Below, piece by piece: positions 7,317 through 13,762 of a DNA stretch of 14,805 nt. A model generated the notes under the pieces. It saw only the letters and a list, made by a program, of their open reading frames with translations. It had not been told where the DNA came from and ran no database searches. The stretch is from CAZCAC01 sp964496575 (GTDB taxonomy: Bacteria > Planctomycetota > UBA1135 > GCA-002686595): contig CAZCAC010000177.1 in the NCBI GenBank assembly GCA_964496575.1, positions 1-14,805 of the forward strand. The letters are read 5' to 3'. Numbering within the stretch: position 1 is the stretch's first letter; the number at the start of each line of letters is the position of its first letter. The position numbers and the translations under genes are program-made.

Positions 7317-7342
7317 GGCGCCCCTCCGACGGGGTTGGCGCC
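7317..7342 (-). terminator. Possible weak terminator or attenuator hairpin after the GH172 gene
   Basis: GGCGCC at 7317-7322 pairs with GGCGCC at 7337-7342. Additional C-G pairs inside include CCCC 7321-7324 opposite GGGG 7331-7334. It lies 16 bases beyond the GH172 stop (7361-7359). No T-run follows on the minus strand, so complete termination is unlikely. It may only reduce expression of the downstream VOC gene. Confidence 0.3.
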
Positions 7343-7358
7343 TCTCTGAATGGCACGC

Positions 7359-9266
7359 TCAGGACCCGAAGCAGAAGACGCGGTACTCGAAGTCGGTGAA
7401 AGCGCCGCGCCCGCCGTCGCGCTTCACCACCAGCTTCACGGCCAGCTCGCCCTTTCCGCGGGTGAATCGCCCGTGGATGTCGAAGTCGGAGTCGAACCAG
7501 CGCAGCGTCTCGTTGTGATCGGCGTGGTACCAGGTGCCGACGAGCTCGTCGTCGAGCCACACCTCGGCGGTCTGTCGCGGGCTCCCCTGGTCGAGGCGGC
7601 GACGCAGGCGCACTCCACGGTTCTCCGGGTCGATTGCGACGGTGAAGGTGATCTCGCCCGCTTCATGGACTCGCCCCCCGCCGGTGCGCTCGACGAGGTG
7701 GTTGCGTCCCTCGCCACGCGCGACGATTCGCCCGGTGAGTGTTCCCGCACTCGAGGTGTACTCGTGCCGCGCCTCGCTCGAGTCATTGCCGACGTCGATC
7801 AAGTCGGTTTCGAAGAGCGCCGGTCGCTTACGCAGGTAGCAGAACGACAGGCTCCCGTAGCTGGAGCGAATGGTGTTGTACCCGCCGTGCTGGATGAACG
7901 CGTCCAGGTGCGAGTAGAAGGGGATCGGCGCCTCGAGGTGGTAGCGCGCATAGCAGGCGCGGATCCCGTAGGAGCCCATGAAATCGCCCGCCTCCTCCTG
8001 GATGTCGCCGACGCAGCAGGCAAAGGGAGAGTTGAACTCGCGATTGGGCCAGAAGCAGCCGAGGTAGTAGTCCTCGGTGCCGGTCCCGTTGATCTGAGGC
8101 GAGATCGCGCCGTCGATGGCGAAGTGCTCGTCTCCCTCGCAGTAGTGCTCGCCGAGCATCGTCTGCACGGTGCCGACGTACCAGCCGGTGCCCGGGCTCT
8201 CCTGGAGCAGCCAGTCGCGGCCGTAGGGGGTCCAGCCTTCATTGAAGAAGGTGGTGAAGTAGGCGATGCGGTCCTCGGGGAGCGAGACCGCTCTGCTCGA
8301 AACGACCGCATCCATCGGGCCGACGGCGCGGTCCGAGCGGTTCACCAGCACCACCCGTACGCTGCGGGCGTGAGGCATCGGAAACTCGTTGATGAGACGA
8401 ACGCGACCATTCTCGAGCAGATCGACACGCAACGGCAACGAGTGCATCTCGGTCGGCTTCACCGCGCAGCCGAAGAAGTACCCCAGCGGCGCCTCGACAT
8501 CCCATCTGTCGTGGTCGTCGAAGACGATCCGGATCCACGTCTCGCGGAGGAGCTCGTCGCTGGGCTTCGCCTCGATGTGGATCCTGCGGACGTACCCCGG
8601 GCCCCCTTCGCCGATGCAAGTCTCCGCTCCGGGTTCGATCATCCACCCCTCCGCATCCGGATCGACGAGCAAGGGGTATTCGTAGAGTGGTGTTCCGTCG
8701 AAGGCCTGAAGCAGGGGCTCGCGATCCTCCTCGCCCGTGAAGGTATTCACCTCGCTCCCGTGCGGATAGCTCTCCCAGATCACGTGGTAGAAGTGCAGCT
8801 CGCCGCTGACCGCGATCTTCAGTCCCTTCGCGAAGGGAATCGGAACGAAGCAGTTCCCCGCGAAGGGGCGCTCGCCCCAGTAGCCGCGGCGGTCGTACGA
8901 GACCAGGGGTGCCGGGAAGAGCTCGTGCTCCCCCTTGAAGAATCCGATCTTCGGGATCGAGTAGCGCGCTTCCTCCTCGCCGTCGAAGTAGAAGTGCAGC
9001 ACGGCGTCGTCGCGGATATCGGTGCTCCAGATGCTGCGGATGCAGCCGGGCCCCTCGACGTCGAAGATCACCGCGTGGTCCTTCTCGTCGCGGTAGAGGT
9101 GCCACCCGTCGTCGTTGTTGTGTCCCGTGCGGTTGTGGCTGGAGAACTGGTGCACGGTTCGGCCGTGCGGCACCGCGCAGAGCTCCTCGAGGGTGACGGG
9201 GGCCTGCGCCGTGGCAGAAGGCGAAAGCAGCGCACCGAGTGCCAGCGCGGTCGTCGCGATCTTCAT
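7359..9266 (-). CDS. DUF2961 / GH172-family glycoside hydrolase, secreted
   Basis: The protein has 635 residues. Residues 1-22 form a classic signal peptide (KIATTALALGALLSPSATAQA) with no lipobox, so it is exported and probably free. The DUF2961 core includes 'SSHNRTGHNNDDGWHLYRD' near residue 42, 'GPGCIRSIWSTD', 'EAPLGYFFG' and the hallmark GTGTEDYY at residues 394-401 (Glu398). 'ARYHLEAPIPF' and 'IQHGGYN' follow. GH172 members characterised so far act on fructo- or arabinofuranosides. The C-terminal ~120 residues form an extra beta module ('VWLDDELVGTWYHADHNETLRWFDSDF'). The start has GAGG five bases upstream and is one base from the iclR stop, which implies translational coupling. The protein is longer than the GH172 at 1698 and shows only motif-level similarity to it, so a different substrate is likely. 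Confidence 0.9.
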   Translation of the reverse strand: MKIATTALALGALLSPSATAQAPVTLEELCAVPHGRTVHQFSSHNRTGHNNDDGWHLYRDEKDHAVIFDVEGPGCIRSIWSTDIRDDAVLHFYFDGEEEARYSIPKIGFFKGEHELFPAPLVSYDRRGYWGERPFAGNCFVPIPFAKGLKIAVSGELHFYHVIWESYPHGSEVNTFTGEEDREPLLQAFDGTPLYEYPLLVDPDAEGWMIEPGAETCIGEGGPGYVRRIHIEAKPSDELLRETWIRIVFDDHDRWDVEAPLGYFFGCAVKPTEMHSLPLRVDLLENGRVRLINEFPMPHARSVRVVLVNRSDRAVGPMDAVVSSRAVSLPEDRIAYFTTFFNEGWTPYGRDWLLQESPGTGWYVGTVQTMLGEHYCEGDEHFAIDGAISPQINGTGTEDYYLGCFWPNREFNSPFACCVGDIQEEAGDFMGSYGIRACYARYHLEAPIPFYSHLDAFIQHGGYNTIRSSYGSLSFCYLRKRPALFETDLIDVGNDSSEARHEYTSSAGTLTGRIVARGEGRNHLVERTGGGRVHEAGEITFTVAIDPENRGVRLRRRLDQGSPRQTAEVWLDDELVGTWYHADHNETLRWFDSDFDIHGRFTRGKGELAVKLVVKRDGGRGAFTDFEYRVFCFGS

Positions 9267-9267
9267 G

Positions 9268-10026
9268 TCAACCTCGTCCTCCCAGCGCCGCGGAGATCCG
9301 CTCGGCCGCGGCGATCACCGCGCGCGACACCGGCTTGATGCGCCGCCTGGTGAAGCTCGCCGTGCTGGCCGTGATCCCGATCGCGGCGATCACGTCGCCG
9401 CGGGAGTCGCGGATCGGAGCCGCCAGGCAGCGAACGCCGGGGCTGTACTCCTCCTCGTCGATCGCGAAGCCGAGCTCGCGCACCCGGCGGGTCTCCGCCT
9501 CGAGCAGCTCGATGGTGGTCAGTGTTCCGGGAGTGCGCGATTCGAGGACCGGGGCATCCCCGAGCAGCTCCCTGACGTTCTCGAACTGGAACGCGAGCAG
9601 CACCTTGCCGGTCGCCGAGCAGTGGATGTCCGTCAGGGTCCCCGGCCTCGAGGCGACGCGCACCGGGTGCGGGCTGTCGCACACCTCGAGGAGCAGCGCC
9701 TTGTTCTCGGAGCGAACCGCGAGGTGAGCGGTCTCCTCCGTCTCCCGCGACAGGTCCTGCAGCACGGGGACCGCCGCCCCGCGCACGTCGACCCCGTCGA
9801 GCGCGCGCACGCCGAGGCGGATCAGGCTGGCGCCGAGGAAGTACTCCCGCCCCTTCTGATCGACCATCCCCTCGCTGTGCAGCGTGGTGAGGATGCGCAG
9901 CGCCGTGGTCCGGGGGATCCCCAGCCGGCGGTTGATCTCCGCCAGGGTCATCCCCGTCTCCTCGTCGGTGAGCAGCTTCAACACCCGGCAGGCGTTCCTC
10001 AGGCTCGGGATGATGTACTTCTCCAT
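9268..10026 (-). CDS. IclR-family transcriptional regulator
   Basis: The protein has 252 residues. It shows an N-terminal winged helix-turn-helix (residues 6-63) with 'MTLAEINRRLGIPRTTALRILTTLHSEGMV', and the IclR effector domain at about 80-250 ('ETAHLAVRSENKALLLEV', 'IHCSATGKVLLAF', 'GFAIDEEEYSPGVRCLAAPIRDSRGDVIAAIGIT'). ATG 10026 is chosen because the domain starts at residue 6. Reading further upstream gives a low-complexity extension that overlaps the divergent gene. The ribosome binding site is weak. Family members bind palindromes in divergent promoters, and sugar-acid responsive ones such as KdgR control uronate catabolism. Here it is divergent from the DUF4861-kduI-TRAP operon and cotranscribed with a GH172 gene, so a uronate-derived effector is likely, though inferred. 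Confidence 0.92.
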   Translation of the reverse strand: MEKYIIPSLRNACRVLKLLTDEETGMTLAEINRRLGIPRTTALRILTTLHSEGMVDQKGREYFLGASLIRLGVRALDGVDVRGAAVPVLQDLSRETEETAHLAVRSENKALLLEVCDSPHPVRVASRPGTLTDIHCSATGKVLLAFQFENVRELLGDAPVLESRTPGTLTTIELLEAETRRVRELGFAIDEEEYSPGVRCLAAPIRDSRGDVIAAIGITASTASFTRRRIKPVSRAVIAAAERISAALGGRG

Positions 10027-10081
10027 CGATCTCGCTCTGGCAGTGGCTGGGGCCGCCCGGCGTTCCGGGCGCGATTCTGGC

Positions 10082-10110
10082 TTGACGGGAGAGGGTAGCA
10101 TCCATATCTT
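10082..10110 (+). promoter_or_regulatory. Sigma70-like promoter for the DUF4861-kduI-TRAP operon
   Basis: TTGACG (10082-10087) and TATCTT (10105-10110) match the -35 box at five of six and the -10 box at four of six positions. The spacer is an ideal 17 bases. Transcription would start near 10117, giving a leader of about 84 bases before the ATG at 10201. It is the best promoter match in the window, though sigma factor preferences of this organism are unknown. Confidence 0.5.
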
Positions 10111-10116
10111 GTCGAT

Positions 10117-10133
10117 GTCGTTCAAATACGGAC
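10117..10133. promoter_or_regulatory. Candidate IclR operator (GTTCAAATACGGAC) at the operon start
   Basis: GTTCAAATACGGAC (10120-10133) is an imperfect dyad centred between 10126 and 10127. Its right half TACGGAC is identical to that of the stronger dyad at 1581-1594. TTGTC (10109-10113) and GACAA (10131-10135) add a wider symmetry. It would overlap the predicted transcription start of the plus-strand operon and lies about 100 bases upstream of iclR. That is a typical position for repression and autoregulation by an IclR protein. Confidence 0.4.
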
Positions 10134-10151
10134 AAACCTCGAGTCCCTCGC

Positions 10152-10193
10152 GCGGCGGTCCTCCGCCGCCCCGCACCCGCCCGTTACCGGAGG
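10152..10193 (+). promoter_or_regulatory. Leader hairpin with an anti-Shine-Dalgarno element
   Basis: GCGGCGG (10152-10158) and CCGCCGC (10163-10169) form a perfect 7-bp stem with loop TCCT. The loop and its 3' flank contain CCTCCG (10160-10165), the exact complement of CGGAGG (10188-10193), the ribosome binding site of the DUF4861 gene. The leader can therefore fold either as the hairpin or by hiding the ribosome site. It may be chance in GC-rich DNA. Confidence 0.3.
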
Positions 10194-10200
10194 TTCCCCG

Positions 10201-11424
10201 ATGGCCCGAATCCTTCGCGCGTGCTTCGTCTGTTCGCTGCCCCTCGTGCTCGGCTGTCGAGGGGAAGTCGCGGTACCGACCGTCGAGGTGACCAATCCCC
10301 TCGACGTCGCCCGGGGCGTCGAGACGGTCGAGCTGCCCTGGGCCGAAGTGATGAGGGCGCTGAGCCTGCCCGAAGACCTCGAGTTGCTCCCGGAGATCGA
10401 GCTGGTCCTGTTCGACCGGGAGAGCGGTCAGCAGGTGACGACCCAGAAGTCCGACCTCGACGGCGATGGAAAGCCCGAGGCGCTGCTGTTCCAGGTGTCG
10501 CCGGGTCCCGGCGAGAAGCTCCGCTACATCCTGACCGTCGCCTCGGAGGGAGGAGTCCCCGAACCGGAGCGCCGCACCTTCGGCCGTTTCGTCCCCGAGC
10601 GCTCCGACGACTTCGCCTGGGAGAACGACCTCGTCGCCTTTCGCATGTACGGGCCGGCGCTGGCCGCCGACGCGGTGAACAGCGGCGTCGACTGCTGGCT
10701 GAAGCGCGTGACCTACCCGATCATCGACAAGTGGTACGAGGAGAACGCTTCGGGCCAGAGCTACCACGAGGACCGCGGCGAGGGCTACGACCCCTACCAC
10801 GTCGGCGCCTCGCGCGGCTGCGGGGGGCTGGCGATCTGGCACGAGGGGCAGCTCGCCCCCTCGAACGTGTTTGCCACGTGGAAGGTGCTCGAGAACGGTC
10901 CGATCCGCACCACCTTCGAGCTCACCTACGAGCCGTGGATGATCGGTGGGAAGAAGATCGAGGAGCGGAAGCGCATCTCGATCGACCTCGGCTCGCGTCT
11001 CAGCCGCTTTCAGAGCAGCATCCTCGTGGACGGCGAGACCGCACCGCTCACCGTCGCCATCGGGCTCACCACCCACGACGGCGTCGCCGACGCCATCTAC
11101 CGGATGAAGGACCGCTGGCTCCGCTGCTGGGAAGAGATCGACGGCTCGGGCCTCGGTACCGGTGTCGTACTCGGTGTGGAACCCAAGGGGCCCGTGGAGA
11201 TCGACGAGGTGCAGCCCGACACGGACCACCTCGTGTGGATCGCACCGCTCGGCGCGGACGGGACGATCACCTGGTACGCCGGCTACGGCTGGGAGCGCGC
11301 CGGGGAGATCACCACCGTCGAAGATTGGGAACGATACCTGAGCGACTTCGCGGCCGCCCTGCGATCACCGCTGGTGGCCGAGGTGGTGGAGGATTACAAG
11401 GGCCTTCGGACGAGGACGAGATGA
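10201..11424 (+). CDS. DUF4861-family lipoprotein
   Basis: The protein has 407 residues with a short signal sequence and lipobox LVLGC (Cys19), so it should be lipid-anchored in the periplasm or on the surface. The DUF4861 signature is visible as 'FAWENDLVAFRMYGPAL' near residue 138, then 'SGVDCWLKRVTYPIIDKWYE', 'SYHEDRGEGYDPYHVGASRGCGGLAIW' (residues 187-212) and 'FELTYEPW'. This family is commonly found beside pectin- or uronate-degradation genes, but I know of no settled reaction for it. Conserved His, Asp and Glu residues in the YHED-GEG-Y block could be catalytic. GGAGG lies seven bases before the ATG. The stop overlaps kduI by four bases (ATGA), so the two are translationally coupled. 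That places it in uronate metabolism, perhaps acting on unsaturated uronate oligosaccharides before uptake. Confidence 0.88.
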   Translation: MARILRACFVCSLPLVLGCRGEVAVPTVEVTNPLDVARGVETVELPWAEVMRALSLPEDLELLPEIELVLFDRESGQQVTTQKSDLDGDGKPEALLFQVSPGPGEKLRYILTVASEGGVPEPERRTFGRFVPERSDDFAWENDLVAFRMYGPALAADAVNSGVDCWLKRVTYPIIDKWYEENASGQSYHEDRGEGYDPYHVGASRGCGGLAIWHEGQLAPSNVFATWKVLENGPIRTTFELTYEPWMIGGKKIEERKRISIDLGSRLSRFQSSILVDGETAPLTVAIGLTTHDGVADAIYRMKDRWLRCWEEIDGSGLGTGVVLGVEPKGPVEIDEVQPDTDHLVWIAPLGADGTITWYAGYGWERAGEITTVEDWERYLSDFAAALRSPLVAEVVEDYKGLRTRTR

Positions 11425-12248
11425 ACACCCGCTACGCGACCGACCGTGTCCGCTACCGGACGATGACCACCGAGGAGCTGCGCCGGTCGTTCCTCATCGA
11501 GAACCTGTTTCGAGCCGGGGAGCTGGCCCTCACCTACTTCGAGACCGAGCGGGCCGTCGTCGGCTCGGCGGTGCCCACGGCCAGCGAGTTGATCCTCGAG
11601 GCGGGGCGCGAGCTCGCCGCCGAGTACTTCTGTCAGCGGCGCGAGCTGGGCGTCCTCAACATCGGCGGGCGCGGCATGGTCAGCGTCGACGGCGAGGTCC
11701 ACACTCTCGAACGGCTCGACTGCCTGTACGTGGGGCGCGGGACCCGCCGCGTGACCTTCGCCAGCGAGAACCCCGAGAGGCCGGCGAAGCTGTACCTGCT
11801 CTCCTACCCCGCGCACAACGAGTACCCCACCGCGGTGGTGCGCGCCGGCGAGACGGAGCCGGTCGAGCTCGGCAGCGCGCGAGAGGCCAACCGGCGGACG
11901 ATCCACAAGTGCATTCACGCGGGCGGGATCCAGAGCTGCCAGCTGGTGATGGGCTACACCGCGCTCGAGGAAGGCAGCGTCTGGAACACCATGGCGCCGC
12001 ACACCCACGCGCGGCGCACCGAGGTCTACATGTACTTCGACCTCGACGACGGGATGCTGGTGCACCTCCTGGGCGAGCCCGACCAGACCCGCCACCTCGT
12101 CGTGCGCGACGGGGAAGCGGTGATGTCGCCGATGTGGTCGATTCACAGTGGCGTCGCGACGCACGCCTACACCTTCTGCTGGGGGATGGGCGGCGAGAAC
12201 CAGGAGTTCACCGACATGGACGACGTCTCCATCGGAGACCTGCGCTGA
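11421..12248 (+). CDS. kduI: 5-dehydro-4-deoxy-D-glucuronate isomerase (KduI)
   Basis: KduI isomerises 5-keto-4-deoxyuronate (DKI) to 2,5-diketo-3-deoxygluconate in the cytoplasm, after lyase cleavage of polyuronates. The protein is 275 residues, compared with 278 for E. coli KduI. Aligned from the C-terminus, the zinc ligands are all present: His194, His196 and Glu201 in 'APHTHARRTEVYMYF', and His242 in 'WSIHSGVATHAYTF'. The C-terminus 'WGMGGENQEFTDMDDVSIGDLR' is also typical, so the enzyme should be active. It has no signal peptide. The start ATG overlaps the DUF4861 stop (ATGA), and dctP follows after 12 bases. KduD, which would take the next step, is not in the window. Confidence 0.96.
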   Translation: MNTRYATDRVRYRTMTTEELRRSFLIENLFRAGELALTYFETERAVVGSAVPTASELILEAGRELAAEYFCQRRELGVLNIGGRGMVSVDGEVHTLERLDCLYVGRGTRRVTFASENPERPAKLYLLSYPAHNEYPTAVVRAGETEPVELGSAREANRRTIHKCIHAGGIQSCQLVMGYTALEEGSVWNTMAPHTHARRTEVYMYFDLDDGMLVHLLGEPDQTRHLVVRDGEAVMSPMWSIHSGVATHAYTFCWGMGGENQEFTDMDDVSIGDLR

Positions 12249-12260
12249 CCGGAGGGAGCC

Positions 12261-13259
12261 ATGCGCCATTCGACGATCCTCGCCACGGCGATCGCGGCCG
12301 CCACGCTGGTGCTCCTCGCCGCCTGCGGAGGCGGGGCGGAGGGGAAGCAGGTGGTCAAGGTCGCGTGGGTGTTGCCCGCGGATCACCCCACCTCGAAGGC
12401 GCTGGAGCTCTTCGAGGCGCGCGCCGAGGAGCTCTCCGGTGGCACGGTCGACGTGCGCCTCTTCCCGAACGGCGTGCTGGGCAACGCCACCGAGAGCGCG
12501 GAGAGTCTCCGCGCCGGCAATCTCGAGCTGGCGGTGCTCTCCGCCGCGCCGCTCTCGCAGTTCGCCACCGAGATGAACGTGTTGACCATGCCGTTCCTCT
12601 TCCGCGATCCGGCGCACCAGCACGCCGTGGTCGACAGCGAGCTCGGCACGAAGCTGGGCGCATCGCTCGGGCCGGCGGGGATGCGGTGTCTCGGGTACTT
12701 CGACGCCGGTTCGCGGAACATGATGACGGTGGAGGGGCCGGTGGAGAAGCCGGCGGACCTCCCCGGCAAGCGCATCCGGGTGATGTCCTCCAACCTGATG
12801 GTCGACACCCTGGGCGCGATGGGCGCGTCGGCGCAGCCGATGGGGCAGGGTGAGGTCTACAGCGCGCTGCAGACCGGGGTGCTCGACGGCTGGGAGAACA
12901 ACCCGCCGACCGCGCTGACCTTCAAGATGTACGAGACCGGCTGCACGCACTTCGCCTGGACGCGGCACCTCGCCGTGCCCGATCTCGTCGTCGCCGGAAA
13001 GGCCTTCTGGGAAGGCCTCGACCCGGGCGCGCGCGCGGCGATCGAACAGGCCGTCGCCGAGACCGTGGGGAAGCAGCGCGAGCTGTGGCGTGAAGGAGAG
13101 GAGCAGGCCGTCGAGGCGTTGAAGACCGCCGGCATGACCTTCAGCGAGGTCGACCGCGAGGCGTTCGCCGCGCGGGTCGAACCGCTCTACGAGGAGTACT
13201 ACAGGAAGTACGGCGAGGCCTTCGAGGGCCTCTGCCGAGAGATCCGCTCGATGAGATGA
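12261..13259 (+). CDS. dctP: TRAP transporter substrate-binding protein (DctP family), lipoprotein
   Basis: The 332-residue solute-binding subunit captures an organic acid outside the inner membrane and hands it to the DctQM membrane parts. The signal sequence ends in the lipobox LLAAC (Cys22). Family motifs are 'LFPNGVLGNATESAESLRAGNLEL' (67-90), 'GYFDAGSRNMM' (145-155), 'LPGKRIRVM' (167-175) and 'GQGEVYSALQTGVLDGWENNP' (195-215). Arg173 matches the conserved arginine that clamps the substrate carboxylate. GGAGG precedes the ATG, 12 bases after kduI, and the stop overlaps dctQ by ATGA. With kduI beside it, the likely ligand is a hexuronate or a 4-deoxy-5-keto or unsaturated uronate, which is an inference from context. 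Confidence 0.94.
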   Translation: MRHSTILATAIAAATLVLLAACGGGAEGKQVVKVAWVLPADHPTSKALELFEARAEELSGGTVDVRLFPNGVLGNATESAESLRAGNLELAVLSAAPLSQFATEMNVLTMPFLFRDPAHQHAVVDSELGTKLGASLGPAGMRCLGYFDAGSRNMMTVEGPVEKPADLPGKRIRVMSSNLMVDTLGAMGASAQPMGQGEVYSALQTGVLDGWENNPPTALTFKMYETGCTHFAWTRHLAVPDLVVAGKAFWEGLDPGARAAIEQAVAETVGKQRELWREGEEQAVEALKTAGMTFSEVDREAFAARVEPLYEEYYRKYGEAFEGLCREIRSMR

Positions 13260-13762
13260 TCCGTCGCGCCTTCGACAACCTCGAGGAGATCCTCGGCTCC
13301 GCCCTGCTCCTCGCGGTCTGTCTGGTCGCGCTGCTGCGAGTTCTCTCCCGCTACGCCCACGAGCTCGGGGAGAACGCCGTGGCCGACCTCCTCGCCGGCG
13401 CGGGGTCGTGGTCGGTGGAGCTCTCGGTCTACCTGTTCATCTGGATGACCTTCGTCGGCGCGTCGCTGGCGCTAAAGAAGAACGAGCACTTCGCCATCGA
13501 GTTCGTGGTGGAGAAGCTGCCCTCGCGGCTGGCGAGGAGCGCCACGCGAATCTCCCAGGTCCTGGTGGTGATCTTCGCGCTGCTCTTGATCGGCTACGGC
13601 GGCGCGCAGACGTGGAATGGCTGGAACACCGTGACCCCGGTCCTCGAGATCCCGCGCTCGGTGCCCTACGCCGCGGTGTCCTTCGGTGGTCTCCTGATGC
13701 TGATCCGCGCGCTGGAGGCGGTGTTCCGCCCGTTGCCGGTCGAGGAGGAGGCCGCCCCGTGA
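13256..13762 (+). CDS. dctQ: TRAP transporter small membrane subunit (DctQ family)
   Basis: The 168-residue protein has four predicted membrane helices at about 11-32, 53-72, 97-117 and 136-157. The DctQ hallmark 'WSVELSVYLFIWMTFVGASLALKKNEHFAIEF' is at 52-83. The helices pack beside DctM and are needed for sodium-driven uptake. The length is normal for the family. It starts in a 4-base overlap with dctP and ends in a 4-base overlap with dctM (GTGA, 13759-13762), so the three subunits should be made in a coupled way. Confidence 0.93.
   Translation: MIRRAFDNLEEILGSALLLAVCLVALLRVLSRYAHELGENAVADLLAGAGSWSVELSVYLFIWMTFVGASLALKKNEHFAIEFVVEKLPSRLARSATRISQVLVVIFALLLIGYGGAQTWNGWNTVTPVLEIPRSVPYAAVSFGGLLMLIRALEAVFRPLPVEEEAAP

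Noticed and set aside
7350..9338. 662-codon plus-strand open frame opposite the second GH172 gene
   Set aside because: It is an antisense shadow rich in Val, Ala and Arg with no recognisable domain, while the minus strand has a signal peptide and GTGTEDYY.
10027..11229. In-frame upstream extension of IclR giving about 650 residues
   Set aside because: The extension lies antisense to the DUF4861 gene and has no domain. The IclR winged helix starts right after the ATG at 10026.
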